From the NCBI GenBank assembly GCA_905116865.2, contig CAJHNH020000717.1, forward strand, positions 1 through 64,000: 64,000 nucleotides of DNA, given 5' to 3'. The translations under genes were made by a program, and so were the position numbers. The DNA comes from Candidula unifasciata. Lineage: Eukaryota > Mollusca > Gastropoda > Stylommatophora > Geomitridae. Every line of letters starts with the position of its first letter. Within the stretch, counting starts at the first letter, position 1. The notes under the pieces were generated by a model. That model saw nothing but the letters and a program-made list of their open reading frames with translations, ran no database searches and was not told the DNA's origin. Positions 31,653-42,963 of the stretch are shown one piece after another.

Positions 31653-33858
31653 TGTGACGTGACGCGTGGTTTAAATGTTTATGTTGTTGAGTAGGGATCT
31701 TCCTTTCAACACATTCTCTCCACTAGATACACCGAACTAAAATCTGAGCTATGTTGCTCTCAGACAAAGTCCTGGATATCCAAGAAAACAGCCATATTGG
31801 CTCGTTAAGTATATTAACATTAGCTGAACTTGGTACCCACAAGAGAAGGCAAGGAATTTTAGATGTCTATCATACTTAATGTTAATGAATTATTAGACAG
31901 GGCAAGTGATTCCTCCGTCATCTACCTTCTCCCGGTGTTATTATTAATAATTAAAGAATTATTATATTATTTGAGCCCCCACCAAATGGTAATCTATCTT
32001 AACAGTTTAATTAAACATGTAAGAACAGACATTTGGAATTTAACAAACTATGTAGTTTAAAACTTGACATACAGCTTTATTTACTACAATGAAATTCCCA
32101 GTTTGTTGATTTACACAAACAGTGACTGGTTAATGAAAGTACTACGCTTCAGCGAGACAAACAGCTCGGGGTTTAGAGTGGTATGATAATGATGATAAAA
32201 GGTTAACATAAAGGGGTTAACTCAACTTATAAGCCTCTGACAGCCGTGAGGAACTGTCAAGCTTGTCCAACTCTTCCTTGCCTGTTGTCTGCCTGTTTCA
32301 GCTTATTCTCCACTTCATCCCCACCTCGTTCTCCACCTCGTTTCCAGCTGGCCGAGTCTAACACATTGTAGGCTACTTCATGGATTGATCGTCACATGGG
32401 CGCTGTAATCATGGAAACAAAACACATACGTGTAGTATCTTGACTTACACTAAGAATACATGTATCAATTAATACAACATATAATAATAAGATATAGCCC
32501 ATCACTCCTCCTCATATTCCACATCCTCTCCAGTCTAGTCTGAAGGTCTTTTGTCTTACATGGGCGTCACATATCCTGCCTTCCCTCAAATGCTATGTCA
32601 TGATAGTTGACTTTCTAAGTCTGTTGTCCGTCTTCACTCAGACTTCGAGTTGGCTGACATAGATTTGACATAAACATGTGGCGCAGGTTATGTGCTGAAC
32701 CCGCAAACAATTTATATGTGCACGCTGTCCTGAATATTATCTTTCAGTGACAGTGAATTCTATACACCCAACATTCTTCCCCTGAGGTTATAAATCCCCT
32801 GTTTAGGTGAACACATTAAGTGAGCACATGGTGGGCACACAAAACGTAGCAGCATCCCTGCACATATTTGGGCATCATTTCCCACAGTCCCAACTCATAT
32901 TTTGGCTGATCGTGAAAACAATATAATTACATTTCATTATAGCAAATGTCATTGTTCACATCTTATTTTATACACATGAAAACATACAATGAAAAACATG
33001 TGACACAAACATACAGGAAATAGGAATAGTTTAGCAGTTCCCTAACTTGAGATACTGAATACTCACAGAACTATTTCAAGCAGAATGTGCAGACAAATTA
33101 GGAAAAGGTAGTATAGACTAAGCTTAACTCCCTAACCTAAGTATACAAGATTAATATTAATATTCACCTGGGAACTTTTCCAGCAAATGCCGAACACGAC
33201 TCAACCAGGGAGAAAGTACTTTTCAACGGTAGGTCTGAGTCTGTGGCCTGCTGGCGGCACTATGAGGTAAATCTACGATGCCCGCAGTATAAGTATTAAT
33301 CTATTGTCCAAATTACACTCCTCCCTTTCCTTAGTTTTTACCCAACCCTCAAGATGATGGCTTAAGCACCGCCCCTGAGGTAACTATCAGATCACTTGGC
33401 TAACCAGTGACCTGTCACTCACAGTGAACGGCCTACAGTACGACCTTGACCAAGATAAAACATTCCTATTTGCCAAACAGCTGTTCTCTCTAGTCTTACA
33501 CTGACGTGTGAAACTCCGACCTCCCGGCTCCACAATGTCTAGCGTCTACTCAATTTACCTGTTCAAAAGGGCCCCCCTAAGTCTCTACAGTCTGGTCAGG
33601 AGATAACATTCTGACACTGGCGTGAGAATCCAACCTCACATCCCTAGTCTGAACCAGCGGGCTGTATTACGTAGTGTTATGTAATTTTAAACAAAGCGCA
33701 GTGGCTTTGTCTGGGAGAAGGACTGGTAACATTTAAATCAATTTGGTTTAAAGTAATATTAGGGTAAAGGGCAGAGTAAATATAATCCTCTCTCTTTGGA
33801 ACCAGAAGAACTTATTACAAGTACTAACTTCTGGAATCACTGAGATCGTTTCGTGACA
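31653..33858 (-). repeat. 5' LTR (right copy)
   Basis: 2206 bp. It differs from the left LTR by about seven substitutions and two compensating single-base indels by my reading (for example near 31810, 32343, 32385, 32401, 32890, in a T-run near 33340, in an A-run near 33567 and at 33812). Identity of about 99.6% indicates a recent insertion. Terminal TGTGACG...CGTGACA gives the usual TG...CA ends. Confidence 0.95.
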
Positions 33859-33863
33859 GTCAG
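33859..33863. other. Target-site duplication, right (GTCAG)
   Basis: Matches 27468-27472. Confidence 0.85.
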
Positions 33864-34085
33864 TTGCTCGGATTACGGTTGGTTAACGGTTGATAGTGCG
33901 TCCATCGGATGATAGGTTGGTTGATGTGTGTACATGTGTGTGTTATTTGAGCAGAAGGTCGGTAGGTCCGTTGTTGACTAGAAGGACCTTATGCTGTTTA
34001 ATTCTATTGCTAGGTATCGATAAAGTCAAAATGGAAAGGTATGCCAGAATGTGTACACTTGATTTGCTCGTACATATACATGCGC
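33864..34085. other. Unassigned flank of the LTR element
   Basis: Contains GT and GGTTGG-rich sequence. It should be contiguous with 27467 in the pre-insertion allele. Confidence 0.4.

Positions 34086-34086
<1 letters not shown>

Positions 34087-34172
<86 letters not shown>
34087..34172. repeat. (GA)n microsatellite
   Basis: About 43 AG dinucleotides without interruption. Confidence 0.95.
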
Positions 34173-34176
<4 letters not shown>

Positions 34177-34745
34177 CGATTTTCAAAGAAAGTACTGATA
34201 GAAAAGCATATTTCGCACAACGCATATTAGCACATTTTTAAAAACAAATGAAAATATGTTAAGACAAACAGGAAGCACCAGGCAACATTTTAATGATGGC
34301 ACAACGGAAATAAACTTGAAAGACAACATAGAGGGCCCGCCCTTGTTGGCAGCAGAAGTGAGAGGAATAATTCTCCAAACAATGAAGGGAAATTCCACAG
34401 GGAACGGAACATAAAATTATAGGAGAGTTAGCTTCTTCGGGAAATCCCCTACTGCCCGGATGTTAAAAGATACACACAACAAAGGGCAGATCCCTCAAGA
34501 CTTGTTACCGCCGTCTGCATCGCCCGTCCAGAGGAATCAGGATCGATGGATTATAAAGAAATACAACAATCAGTTTTGTCAAACAGATGAACAAGAATAA
34601 TAATAATCGTGGCCATTAAAATTTTCTTGTGATAGTTGATCAGACATGAGATAGGTCACATACTTTTCGATTAATTTAGAAAATGGACTTTATATACATA
34701 AAAGTAACACTAAATAGTGGAGACTACCACAATATATATCCATAT
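34173..34745. other. Unassigned sequence
   Basis: No gene seen. Confidence 0.35.
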
Positions 34746-34749
34746 CTGG

Positions 34750-35330
34750 TAATGTGGTAATCTTAGTTTCAGCTTCATAGCAAACGGGTCACCCATAGTT
34801 GCTCCACTCCTGTGCCAACGAAAAACACACAGAATGTTAATCCCAGTCCCTTGTGGAAAGATTGACAGACTGCTGTCTCGGCAGACCTAGCATACACACG
34901 CATTAAAAGCATACGGTAGCCACCCTAAGGGCCAACACAAACAGTCCGACATTAGAAATGCAGTTCATATTGGATGGTAGCAGAAGTCACTAACAAATCA
35001 GCAGTTGCACACGCGATCAATTTTAATCACATAATGGCACCACCAATATTGCGACAACAGGCATTTCGCCATTTTCTGGATCTACAATTCACACCACCAC
35101 GCTGGTCACAGTCGAAAAACATTCCAAATGAAATCCGGAGCTCACAGTGTCACACCGTGCATCCACTCAGAAGCTGATCGACGTATATGTATCATTTCAG
35201 TCTACAAATGGAGCAAAAATGCAACGGCTACCGTCTGGCAGAAGCAAACAATTTGCCACGGCTCAAAACAGTGACCGTGCCTAGCGCTCATTTTGACCGG
35301 AAGTAGCAGCTATCCATAACAACTGCAAAC
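34750..35330 (-). repeat. Family E interspersed repeat, copy 2
   Basis: Inverted match to 1105-1690: CTTAGTTTCAGCTTCATAGC, AAAGATTGACAGACTGCTGT, AACAGTCCGACATTAGA, CGCGATCAATTTTAAT and ACCGTCTGGCAGAAGC in the reverse order. Substitutions are frequent but the blocks are collinear. Confidence 0.7.
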
Positions 35331-35334
35331 GGAA

Positions 35335-35870
35335 GCCGAACGTTAACGAAGCTGAGGCAAATTTCCTCGAAAGTAGATACAAGCCTTTGAAGATGCACAC
35401 TGTATAGTATAGGCCAGTATAGGCCACTCGGAGGTCAAGTCGTCAGAAGCGCATCGGCTGCCTGTTTGAGGCTGGGTCCTCATGGGAATTATGGTCAGTT
35501 TTGAAACAAATAAAATAGTGACCTTGTTGTTAGAGAGGGAGAAAACCCAGAAACAAAGGTGAATGATATAGGCGAGATGTGGACGGTGCTACATTACCTG
35601 GAGGAGATAAAGACTGCTGGGTGTGTGTGGAATCAGGGTTGTGCGTCTTGGATAGAGCGATGACTCGGAGAAGGGAGAAGCAGCTCTTCAGTGGTGATCG
35701 TTGTTGTTGTCGATGTGGTGGTGGTGGTCATAGTAGTGAAAGTAGTAGTATAATAAGGAGCAAGAAGAGTAACAGTAAAGATGGCTGGGGAAGTAGTCTA
35801 AATAAAGGAATCGATACAGTAACATTAGTGGAAGAAATGGTGGTAGTTATGGTGGTAGTTATGGTGGTGG
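35335..35870. other. Unassigned sequence
   Basis: G/T-rich toward the right (GTTGTTGTTGT near 35700, GGTGGTGGTGG near 35718). No gene recognised. Confidence 0.35.
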
Positions 35871-36089
<219 letters not shown>

Positions 36090-36352
36090 TCTTCTTCTTC
36101 TTCGCGTTCACCAGCTGTAAACTCTGGTGGAAAGTTCTGGTTGTTCGTCCACTTCTGGACTGCAGTCCTGTTCCAGAATCAGAGTGTTGCGTGTACATCC
36201 GTTTGACAGATCTGACGCATTTGTGTGCATACTGTTGGTTCCTTGCCTCAGGCAGATGCACTCCGACTTCTAAGGAAGCTCCCAATTAGTCGACTCTTAC
36301 GACATGCTTTTGTATAGGCAGTGGGTCTATTTTTGTTTTCCCTGTAATAGTT
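36090..36352 (-). mobile_element. Family D repeat, full length
   Basis: The plus strand shows TCTTCTTCTTCTTCGCGTTCACC, GGTTGTTCGTCCACTTCTGG, CTGTTGGTTCCTTGCCTC and TAGTCGACTCTTACGACATG, the complete Family D order in reverse. Its TTC tail directly abuts the AGT array. Confidence 0.85.
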
Positions 36353-36734
36353 TTTGTTGTTGTAGTAGTGGCCTGGGACCTGTATTAGAGGTTGTGGCTG
36401 TAACCGCGGAAGCAGCATTGATATTTATAGTATTTACAAAATCATTAGCTATGGCAGCAGCAGCAGATATGCAGAAGCACTTTGTGAAGAAAGAAAGTGA
36501 AAGAAGACAGCTACGGTAAATAAAGTACCTTATGCTCACTCATGAAACCAATGATAAATATCAAATTCCATCTCAACACGAAGTTCACAAATATAACCAG
36601 TTTACCAAAACAGCACAGCTTGCCGACATCGTGAACAGCTTTAATGGAATGAAGGCCAAATTGTTATCCACATTATTGGAAACAGCACGGAGAAGATGCT
36701 GATATATCCCCTCCCCTGACATTTTGATGTCACT
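36353..36734. other. Unassigned sequence
   Basis: No gene seen. Confidence 0.35.
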
Positions 36735-36870
36735 GGAGGAGGAGAAGAAGAAGAAGGAAAGAAGAAGAAGTAGAAGAAGAAGAAAAATAAAAAGAAGAAG
36801 AAGAAAGAAGAGGAGGTGGAGAAGGAGATAATGATTATGATGATGAGAAAAAGACGAAGAAGAAGAAGAC
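36735..36870. repeat. Imperfect (GAA)n tract
   Basis: GAAGAAGAAG-rich with AGG, AAA and ATG interruptions. A 14-A run follows at 36881-36895. Confidence 0.85.
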
Positions 36871-36899
36871 ATAACACTCCCAAAAAAAAAAAAAACGGT

Positions 36900-37933
36900 T
36901 GCTAGGGAATTTGCCAGAAGAGACCTGAAAATAGGGGCGCTGACACTGAGAAAACATGCGCGACGGGGAACGGCAGCGCTCGTATTATTTTCTAGGGTCA
37001 GTGAGTTTAATGTATCAGTTTTAAGTGTGCAGTAATACTAGTAGTAATCATAACCGGGGCTTTCTCTGTACGCAACCCTAAACTGTACCGGCACCCTTTG
37101 TTATGTATATGTTTTTGTAATAGCTGCGAACCCCTGTAGACAGGCAACCCTATGCGAATTATACCTTTAGTTTTTAGAAATCAAGTCCCGCGAACACAAA
37201 TTGTTATTTAATATCTGAGGCTTTTGCACAAGAGCATTCTGGGTGGCGTTCAGAACTCATACATGGCACATTAGCCTGCCAGGAAGTTTAGGTTGTACTG
37301 GAAGAGAAACGAAAGCAGACCAGAAAGAACCGTGTGGAGCATCCCACTTTTACTGTTGCTTCCATCTGACGTCCACATTACACAAGAACTTTCCCCGCTG
37401 TAATTGAGCTCATCTGCCATCTTTTTACTCAGAGTGATTGATCATTATAAAGTTTGGATGCACAACGGTCTTCATCACTTGTGATGGGCAAACAATTAAT
37501 GTTATTATTGTTATATTTTCATTACAATTCTCACCACCATCATTTAAATTCACATCAGGCAATTTTTTAATGATACAGTTTTATTATTTGTCATCCATTG
37601 CTGTTGGCGACTTCTTCAGTGTCCAGAGATAATATAAAGTGACCCAGTTCGCAACTTTAAAAACAAAAACGTCATCAACAACAAAACGGAAAGAAGAATA
37701 ATTTCTCGAAAAATGGGTTTTCTTTTCCTTTCTTGACAGTTAATTACAGAAATTGATGACATTGTGTCACTGTTGAACGATGTGTCCGGTCGTCTGGCGT
37801 GTTCATAGATTCATAATTGTACCAATAATGACGATGTGTCTTGTTGTGTTTTGTTTTGTCTTAACAGGTCTTGTTGGCCTATCTTGACATATATTGTTCT
37901 ATGTGTCTTGTTTTGACATGTCTTTGGTTTTTC
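36900..37933. other. Unassigned sequence
   Basis: No supported gene or repeat family. Confidence 0.35.
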
Positions 37934-38083
37934 TGCTTAGCGTTCACCGGCTGTAACTTTGATGGAAGATATCTGGTTGTTCGTCCACTTCTGGACTTTA
38001 GTCTTATTCGAGAACTTGAGTTGTGCGCGTTTTACAAATTTGGCTTACTTGTGTGCAGACAGTTGGTTCCACATCTCTCAGTG
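37934..38083 (-). mobile_element. Family D 3' half
   Basis: GCTTAGCGTTCACCGGCTGT, GGTTGTTCGTCCACTTCTGG and GTGTGCAGACAGTTGGTTCC match the reverse complement of the Family D 3' half. Confidence 0.8.
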
Positions 38084-38099
38084 AAAATGGTGTACAGAA

Positions 38100-38480
38100 A
38101 CACAGTCTATGACACATGTACAGACTGGCTCATGTACACATATGCCCTTGTACATATATGATCATGTACAGACTGGCTCATGTACACATATGTCCATGTA
38201 CAGACTAGACCAGGTATAAAGTAGTAGCAGGCAACCGTCAGTCCCTGGGGAACCATGTAGCTGTGTCAAAACACGTATGCCAATGTACACATATGCCTTG
38301 TGTACACACATGCCAATGTACACAAATGCCAATGTACACATATGTACACATATGCCAATGTACACAAATGCCAGTGTACACATATGCCAATGTACACATA
38401 TGCCATTGTACACATATGCCTCTGTACACATATGCCTGTGTACATATACGCGCATGTTCATATATTCCTATGTACATAAA
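38100..38480. repeat. 16-bp minisatellite, first block (diverged)
   Basis: Units of the type TACACATATGCCAATG (16 bp), with longer initial units around CAGACTGGCTCATGTACACA. It grades into the next block. Confidence 0.88.
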
Positions 38481-38509
38481 TATCCACGTTCAGAAATACC
38501 CATATGCAG

Positions 38510-39005
38510 AATATCCCATATACAAACTGGTCCATATACAAACTGGTCCATATACAAACTGGTCCATATACAAACTGGTCCATATACAAACTGGCCCATA
38601 TACAAACTGGCCCATATATAAACTGGCCCTTATACAAACTGGTCCATATACAAACTGGCCCATATACAAACTGGCCCATATACAAACTGGCCCATATACA
38701 AACTGGCCCATATACAAACTGGCCCATATACAAACTGGGCCATGTACAAACTGACCCATGTACAAACTGGCCATGTACAAACTGACACATCTACAAACTG
38801 GCCCATATACAAACTAGCCCAAATACAAACTGGCCCATGTACAAACTGACCCATGTACAAACTGATCCATGTACAAACTGACCCATGTACAAACTGACCC
38901 GTGTACAAACTGGCCCGTGTACAAACTGACCCATGTAAAAACTGACCCATGTACAAACTGACTCATGTACAAACTGACCCATGTACAAACTGACCCATGT
39001 AAACA
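38510..39005. repeat. 16-bp minisatellite, about 31 units
   Basis: The unit is TACAAACTGGCCCATA with GGTCCATA, TGACCCATG and GGCCCGTG variants. Because 16 is not a multiple of three, each frame reads all three phases and yields a 16-residue peptide repeat (NWPIYKLAHIQTGPYT on plus). Several frames on both strands lack stops. Not a gene. Confidence 0.95.
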
Positions 39006-39179
39006 AAGAGTAACCAGACACAATAGGATGATTTACAAACACAAGAGAATTTAACGCCCGCGTTTAAGATGGACAAGGTTTATGTAAATTCGTCCAGATT
39101 CTCAGGGAAGACGTGTGTAGGTTGTGGCAGGAGAGCCAGCACCGTCTACAGTCTGGACTTTCGTGGGTTCTGTCTGATG

Positions 39180-39860
<681 letters not shown>

Positions 39861-39989
39861 TCTGTCGTCACACTCTTCTTTACTTTGCTCTGCTGTATAC
39901 AGTAGTTGTTATTTCTTTCTCTTTCTTCTCGTTATTTTCTCTAATTCTTTCTCTCTTTTCATTGTACAGTTGATATCTCTTTGTTATTC

Positions 39990-40220
39990 ACTCTCTCTCT
40001 CTCTCCCTCTCATGCTCTGTTTCATTCTCTCCATTATTTTCTCTCGCAATATCTCTCTCTTGCTCTCTCATTTTTATTCATAATCTCTCTCTCTCTCTCA
40101 CTTTCTCTCTTTCATTCTCTCACCCCACTGCTATCTGCCATTCTCTCTATCATTATCTCTTTCATTCTGTCTCTGGTTCTGTCGCTCATTCTATCCCTTA
40201 TTCTCCTATTCCTTCTCTTT
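39990..40220. repeat. TC-rich imperfect low-complexity tract
   Basis: Short TCTC runs interrupted by TTCATTCTCTC-type sequence. Confidence 0.8.
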
Positions 40221-40452
40221 CTCTCACCATTGTACAGTTTATATTTCTGTTTGTATGTAACATTATATAACACATCTCAAATATCTACCCACAGATAAAG
40301 ACTACAATCTCTATCTATTTAACACCTGACACAAACGAAAGCGGAACTAACCACCATTTTGACAACAAACAACACTGTCCAAGAAGCTTTAGTAGTAAGT
40401 AACAAGAAACATGTAATGTGTGGCTAACCTCCTTCTTTGACATTCCAGCCTC
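40221..40452. other. Unassigned sequence
   Basis: No gene seen. Confidence 0.35.
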
Positions 40453-40858
40453 CAGTGTTCTTCAGCGTTTTCCCACCAACAACCCACCAGAACAGGGGAC
40501 ACCGTGTCGCTGCCCACCTGATAGTTAACCAAACAGTCACACAAAAACAAATACAGACAGCACTTGGTTCGCTAAATCCCATGTCATAAAATTGAAATCT
40601 TTAGCTAATGCGACATCTACCGATGTTTGGAGGTTACACAATCCGATACGCATGGGTGGACTTTATTTCTGATAGATGAAGCGCTGCAGTAACATCCATT
40701 CGTTTTCTCTGTTTAGTTTTTACTACTGTCATTGCTGAAAAATTCCTATTTTTCCCGATCAGATAGGAAGATAGGAATCAAAAAAAAATTGTTGATTAAC
40801 TACCAAAACACGTCTGCGTGTTACTTGTGATCTTTAGACTTTTGGTTGAAAAACACTG
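40453..40858. mobile_element. hAT element related to 22194-23249, shortened
   Basis: The left end is CAGTGTTCTTCAGCGTTTTC and the right end read inward is CAGTGTTTTTCAACC. Internal blocks TTTAGCTAATG, GAAGCGCTGCAGTAACA and CTGAAAAATTCCT match the larger copy. Flanks CCAGCCTC and ATTCGTGC do not match, so no target duplication remains. Confidence 0.7.
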
Positions 40859-40865
40859 ATTCGTG

Positions 40866-41130
40866 CAGCGTTCTTCAACCCTTCGCACACCTACGGGCCA
40901 CGCCTACGACAGCCTTTCATTTATTCAACCCAGTGTTATAAAATTACTAGCTGAAGCGATATTCTTCTTCTTCTGCCTTTCTATCCCCCAATGGAGCCCT
41001 CAACCAACTCACGCCAAGTCGTTCTATCCTTCGCCATTACCTGGAGCTCTCCCCATGTAGCGATATTGTTTGCCGCTAAAAGTTTGGCAAATTTTAAATG
41101 CATGACTGTCACCTTGATTCTGAGGCCTAA
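40866..41130. mobile_element. Second hAT left end abutting the first
   Basis: CAGCGTTCTTCAACCCTTCG begins seven bases after the previous element ends and resembles the same terminus. The other end is not found, so the right border given is arbitrary. It is interrupted by the LINE insertion at 40964-41058. Confidence 0.4.
40964..41058 (-). mobile_element. Severely 5'-truncated LINE insertion with target duplication
   Basis: Minus strand: LQVMAKDRTTWRELVEGSIGG, stop, then AAAGGCAGAAGAAGAAG. D-R-x-x-W-R is a typical C-terminal block of RTE-like ORF2. The direct repeat AGCGATATT at 40955-40963 and 41059-41067 brackets exactly this 95-bp segment, with the (GAA)n tail at the expected 3' border. 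This supports target-primed insertion with extreme 5' truncation. Confidence 0.75.
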
Positions 41131-41204
41131 TTCTGCAATAACATAAGTTTGTTTTCTGTTTGATTTGGATTTTAGAAACTAAATAATTGGATGTATATAT
41201 GTAT

Positions 41205-41670
41205 GGGTAAGAGAGAGACACACAGAGAGAGAGAGAGAGATAGACAGACACAGAGAGATAGACAGAGAAAGACAGAGACAGACACAGAGAGAGACAGACA
41301 CAGAGAGACAGACACAGACACAGAAAGAGAGACAGATACAGAGAGAGAGACAGGCACAGAAAGGGGAAAGACAGAGAGAGAGATAGAGACAGAGAGGTAG
41401 ATACACAGAGCTAAACTGAGAGACAGAGAGAGACACAAAGAGACAAACTGAGAGACAGAGACACAGAGAGAGATGAACAGAGGTACAGAGAGAGACACAC
41501 ACACAGACTGACATAGACAGAGAGAGACAGAGAGAGTTACAGGTAGAAACAGAGAGAGAGACAGAGAGAGTTACAGGTAAAAACAGAGAGAGAGAGAGAG
41601 AGACAGACTGAGAGAGACAGAGAAAGACACACAGACAGAGAAACAGACAGAGACAAAGAGAGGGAGGGAA
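41205..41670. repeat. GA/CA-rich low-complexity tract
   Basis: GAGAGACAGACACAGAGAGA-like sequence with a duplicated GAGAGAGTTACAGGTAGAAAC block near 41527 and 41563. Confidence 0.9.
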
Positions 41671-41769
41671 AGAGAGATGTGTAACTTTTGATATAAATCT
41701 CTTTTAAGTGCCATTAACAGAGGTGGATCTTGAGGTCATAAATAAACATCGTGTTTGAAAGCAATGACA

Positions 41770-41960
41770 GCAACATTTAAAGAACGGTAGTTAGAGAACA
41801 TTTAGAGAACATTTAGAACCGTTAGACTACAGTTACATAAATGCTACACAACAGCTAACAGCCAGAGAATGGTTAGAGAACAGTTAAAAAACACTTAGAT
41901 AACAAACAGTTAAACAACAGTTCGAAAACAGTTACATACAAGTTAAATAACAGAGAACGG
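41770..41960. repeat. Degenerate short tandem repeat (ACAGTTAGAGA type)
   Basis: Repeated AACAGTTA, AACATTTAGA and AACAGTTAAA blocks of about 10-20 bp. Confidence 0.55.
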
Positions 41961-42044
41961 CTGCTAGGAACCTCGTTTATTTGAAAGAGGACTGGTGTAT
42001 ACATTGGGCATAAACTGCTACTAGCGGTCACGTCCACCCTGTTC

Positions 42045-42535
42045 TTTATCTACTTTTGGACCATCTTGTTTTTTATGTATTCACAGTTTTGGACCATCTT
42101 GTTCTTCGTGTACTTAGAGTTTTGGACCATCTTGTTCTTCATGTACTCACAGTTTTGGACCATCTTGTTCTTCATGTACTTACAGTTTTGGACCATCTTG
42201 TTCTTCATGTACTCACAGTTTTGACCATCTTGTTCTTCATGTACTTAGTTTTGGACCACCCTGTTTTTTATATATTCACAGTTTTGGACCATCTTGTTCT
42301 TCGTGTACTTACAGTTTTGGACCATCTTGTTCTTCATGTACTCACAGTTTTGGACCATCTTGTTCTTCATGTACTTACAGTTTTGGACCACCCTGTTTTT
42401 TTATATACTTACAGTTTTGGACCATCTTGTTCTTTATGTACTCACGGTTTTGGACCACCTTGTTCTTTGTGTACCTACAGTTTTGGACCACCTTGTTCTT
42501 CATGTACTCACAGTTTTGGACTACCTTGTTCCTTG
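42045..42535. repeat. 33-bp minisatellite, about 15 units
   Basis: The unit contains AGTTTTGGACCATCTTGTTC followed by TTCATGTACTCAC. Variants include GGACCACC, TGTACTTAC and TTTATATATTC. Because 33 is a multiple of three, a 232-codon frame (42056-42754) runs through it and into the retroelement remnant; that frame is not a gene. Confidence 0.95.
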
Positions 42536-42540
42536 GACAA

Positions 42541-42795
42541 CAATTTTAGAAATGATATTATCAGACAGACAGTAGCAACAACACTGTGCAGCAGATTTAT
42601 TGAAAAACAGAAGATCAGATGGTTTGGTCATCTAGTAAGAATGCAGGTAAAACAACTACCCACGCAGGTGCTACACATGAAAATATCCAAAGAGAAATCA
42701 AGAGGCCGCTGTAGAAGAAAATGGATCGATGACATTAAAGAGCTTTTACATTGACACGGAATGACAGTAGCCATTGCTGCCTGTTAAACAGTGGA
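42541..42795 (+). pseudogene. Non-LTR retrotransposon ORF2 C-terminal fragment
   Basis: The plus strand reads FIEKQKIRWFGHLVRMQVKQ, then KSRGRCRRKWIDDIKELL, and beyond a frameshift or stop GMTVAIAA. The W-F-G-H-L-x-R-M and RGR-x-R-x-KW blocks identify the post-RT region of RTE/Jockey-like elements. The palm is missing and the frame enters directly from the minisatellite. Confidence 0.75.
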
Positions 42796-42963
42796 TCGCC
42801 AACAGTCCCTCCCAACAACGCTTAACAGCAGAAGTGAAAATTGATGGTGGTGGTGGTGATGATGATGAAGATGACATGAGTTTATTTTTTTGTTTCCACC
42901 AAGGATGGGAGATAGAACTAAGGCGGGGAATCAATTTCTGTGTAAGGGAAAGTAATAAAAGGT

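Larger units (their letters stand above)
27473..33858 (-). mobile_element. Non-autonomous LTR retrotransposon (6386 bp)
   Basis: Two direct repeats of 2206 bp (27473-29678 and 31653-33858) flank a 1974-bp internal region. GTCAG lies on both sides (27468-27472 and 33859-33863), a 5-bp target duplication. A tRNA-Pro primer-binding site adjoins the right LTR, so the element reads right to left. The internal region carries one 450-codon frame on the same strand. No reverse transcriptase Y-x-DD box, integrase or RNase H signature is readable, so mobilisation would need enzymes in trans. Gypsy-type ancestry is inferred from the 5-bp duplication, the PBS and the Gag-like N-terminus. Confidence 0.95.

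Noticed and set aside
42056..42754. 232-codon open frame
   Set aside because: Mostly a 33-bp minisatellite read in frame, with a retroelement fragment at the end; not a gene.
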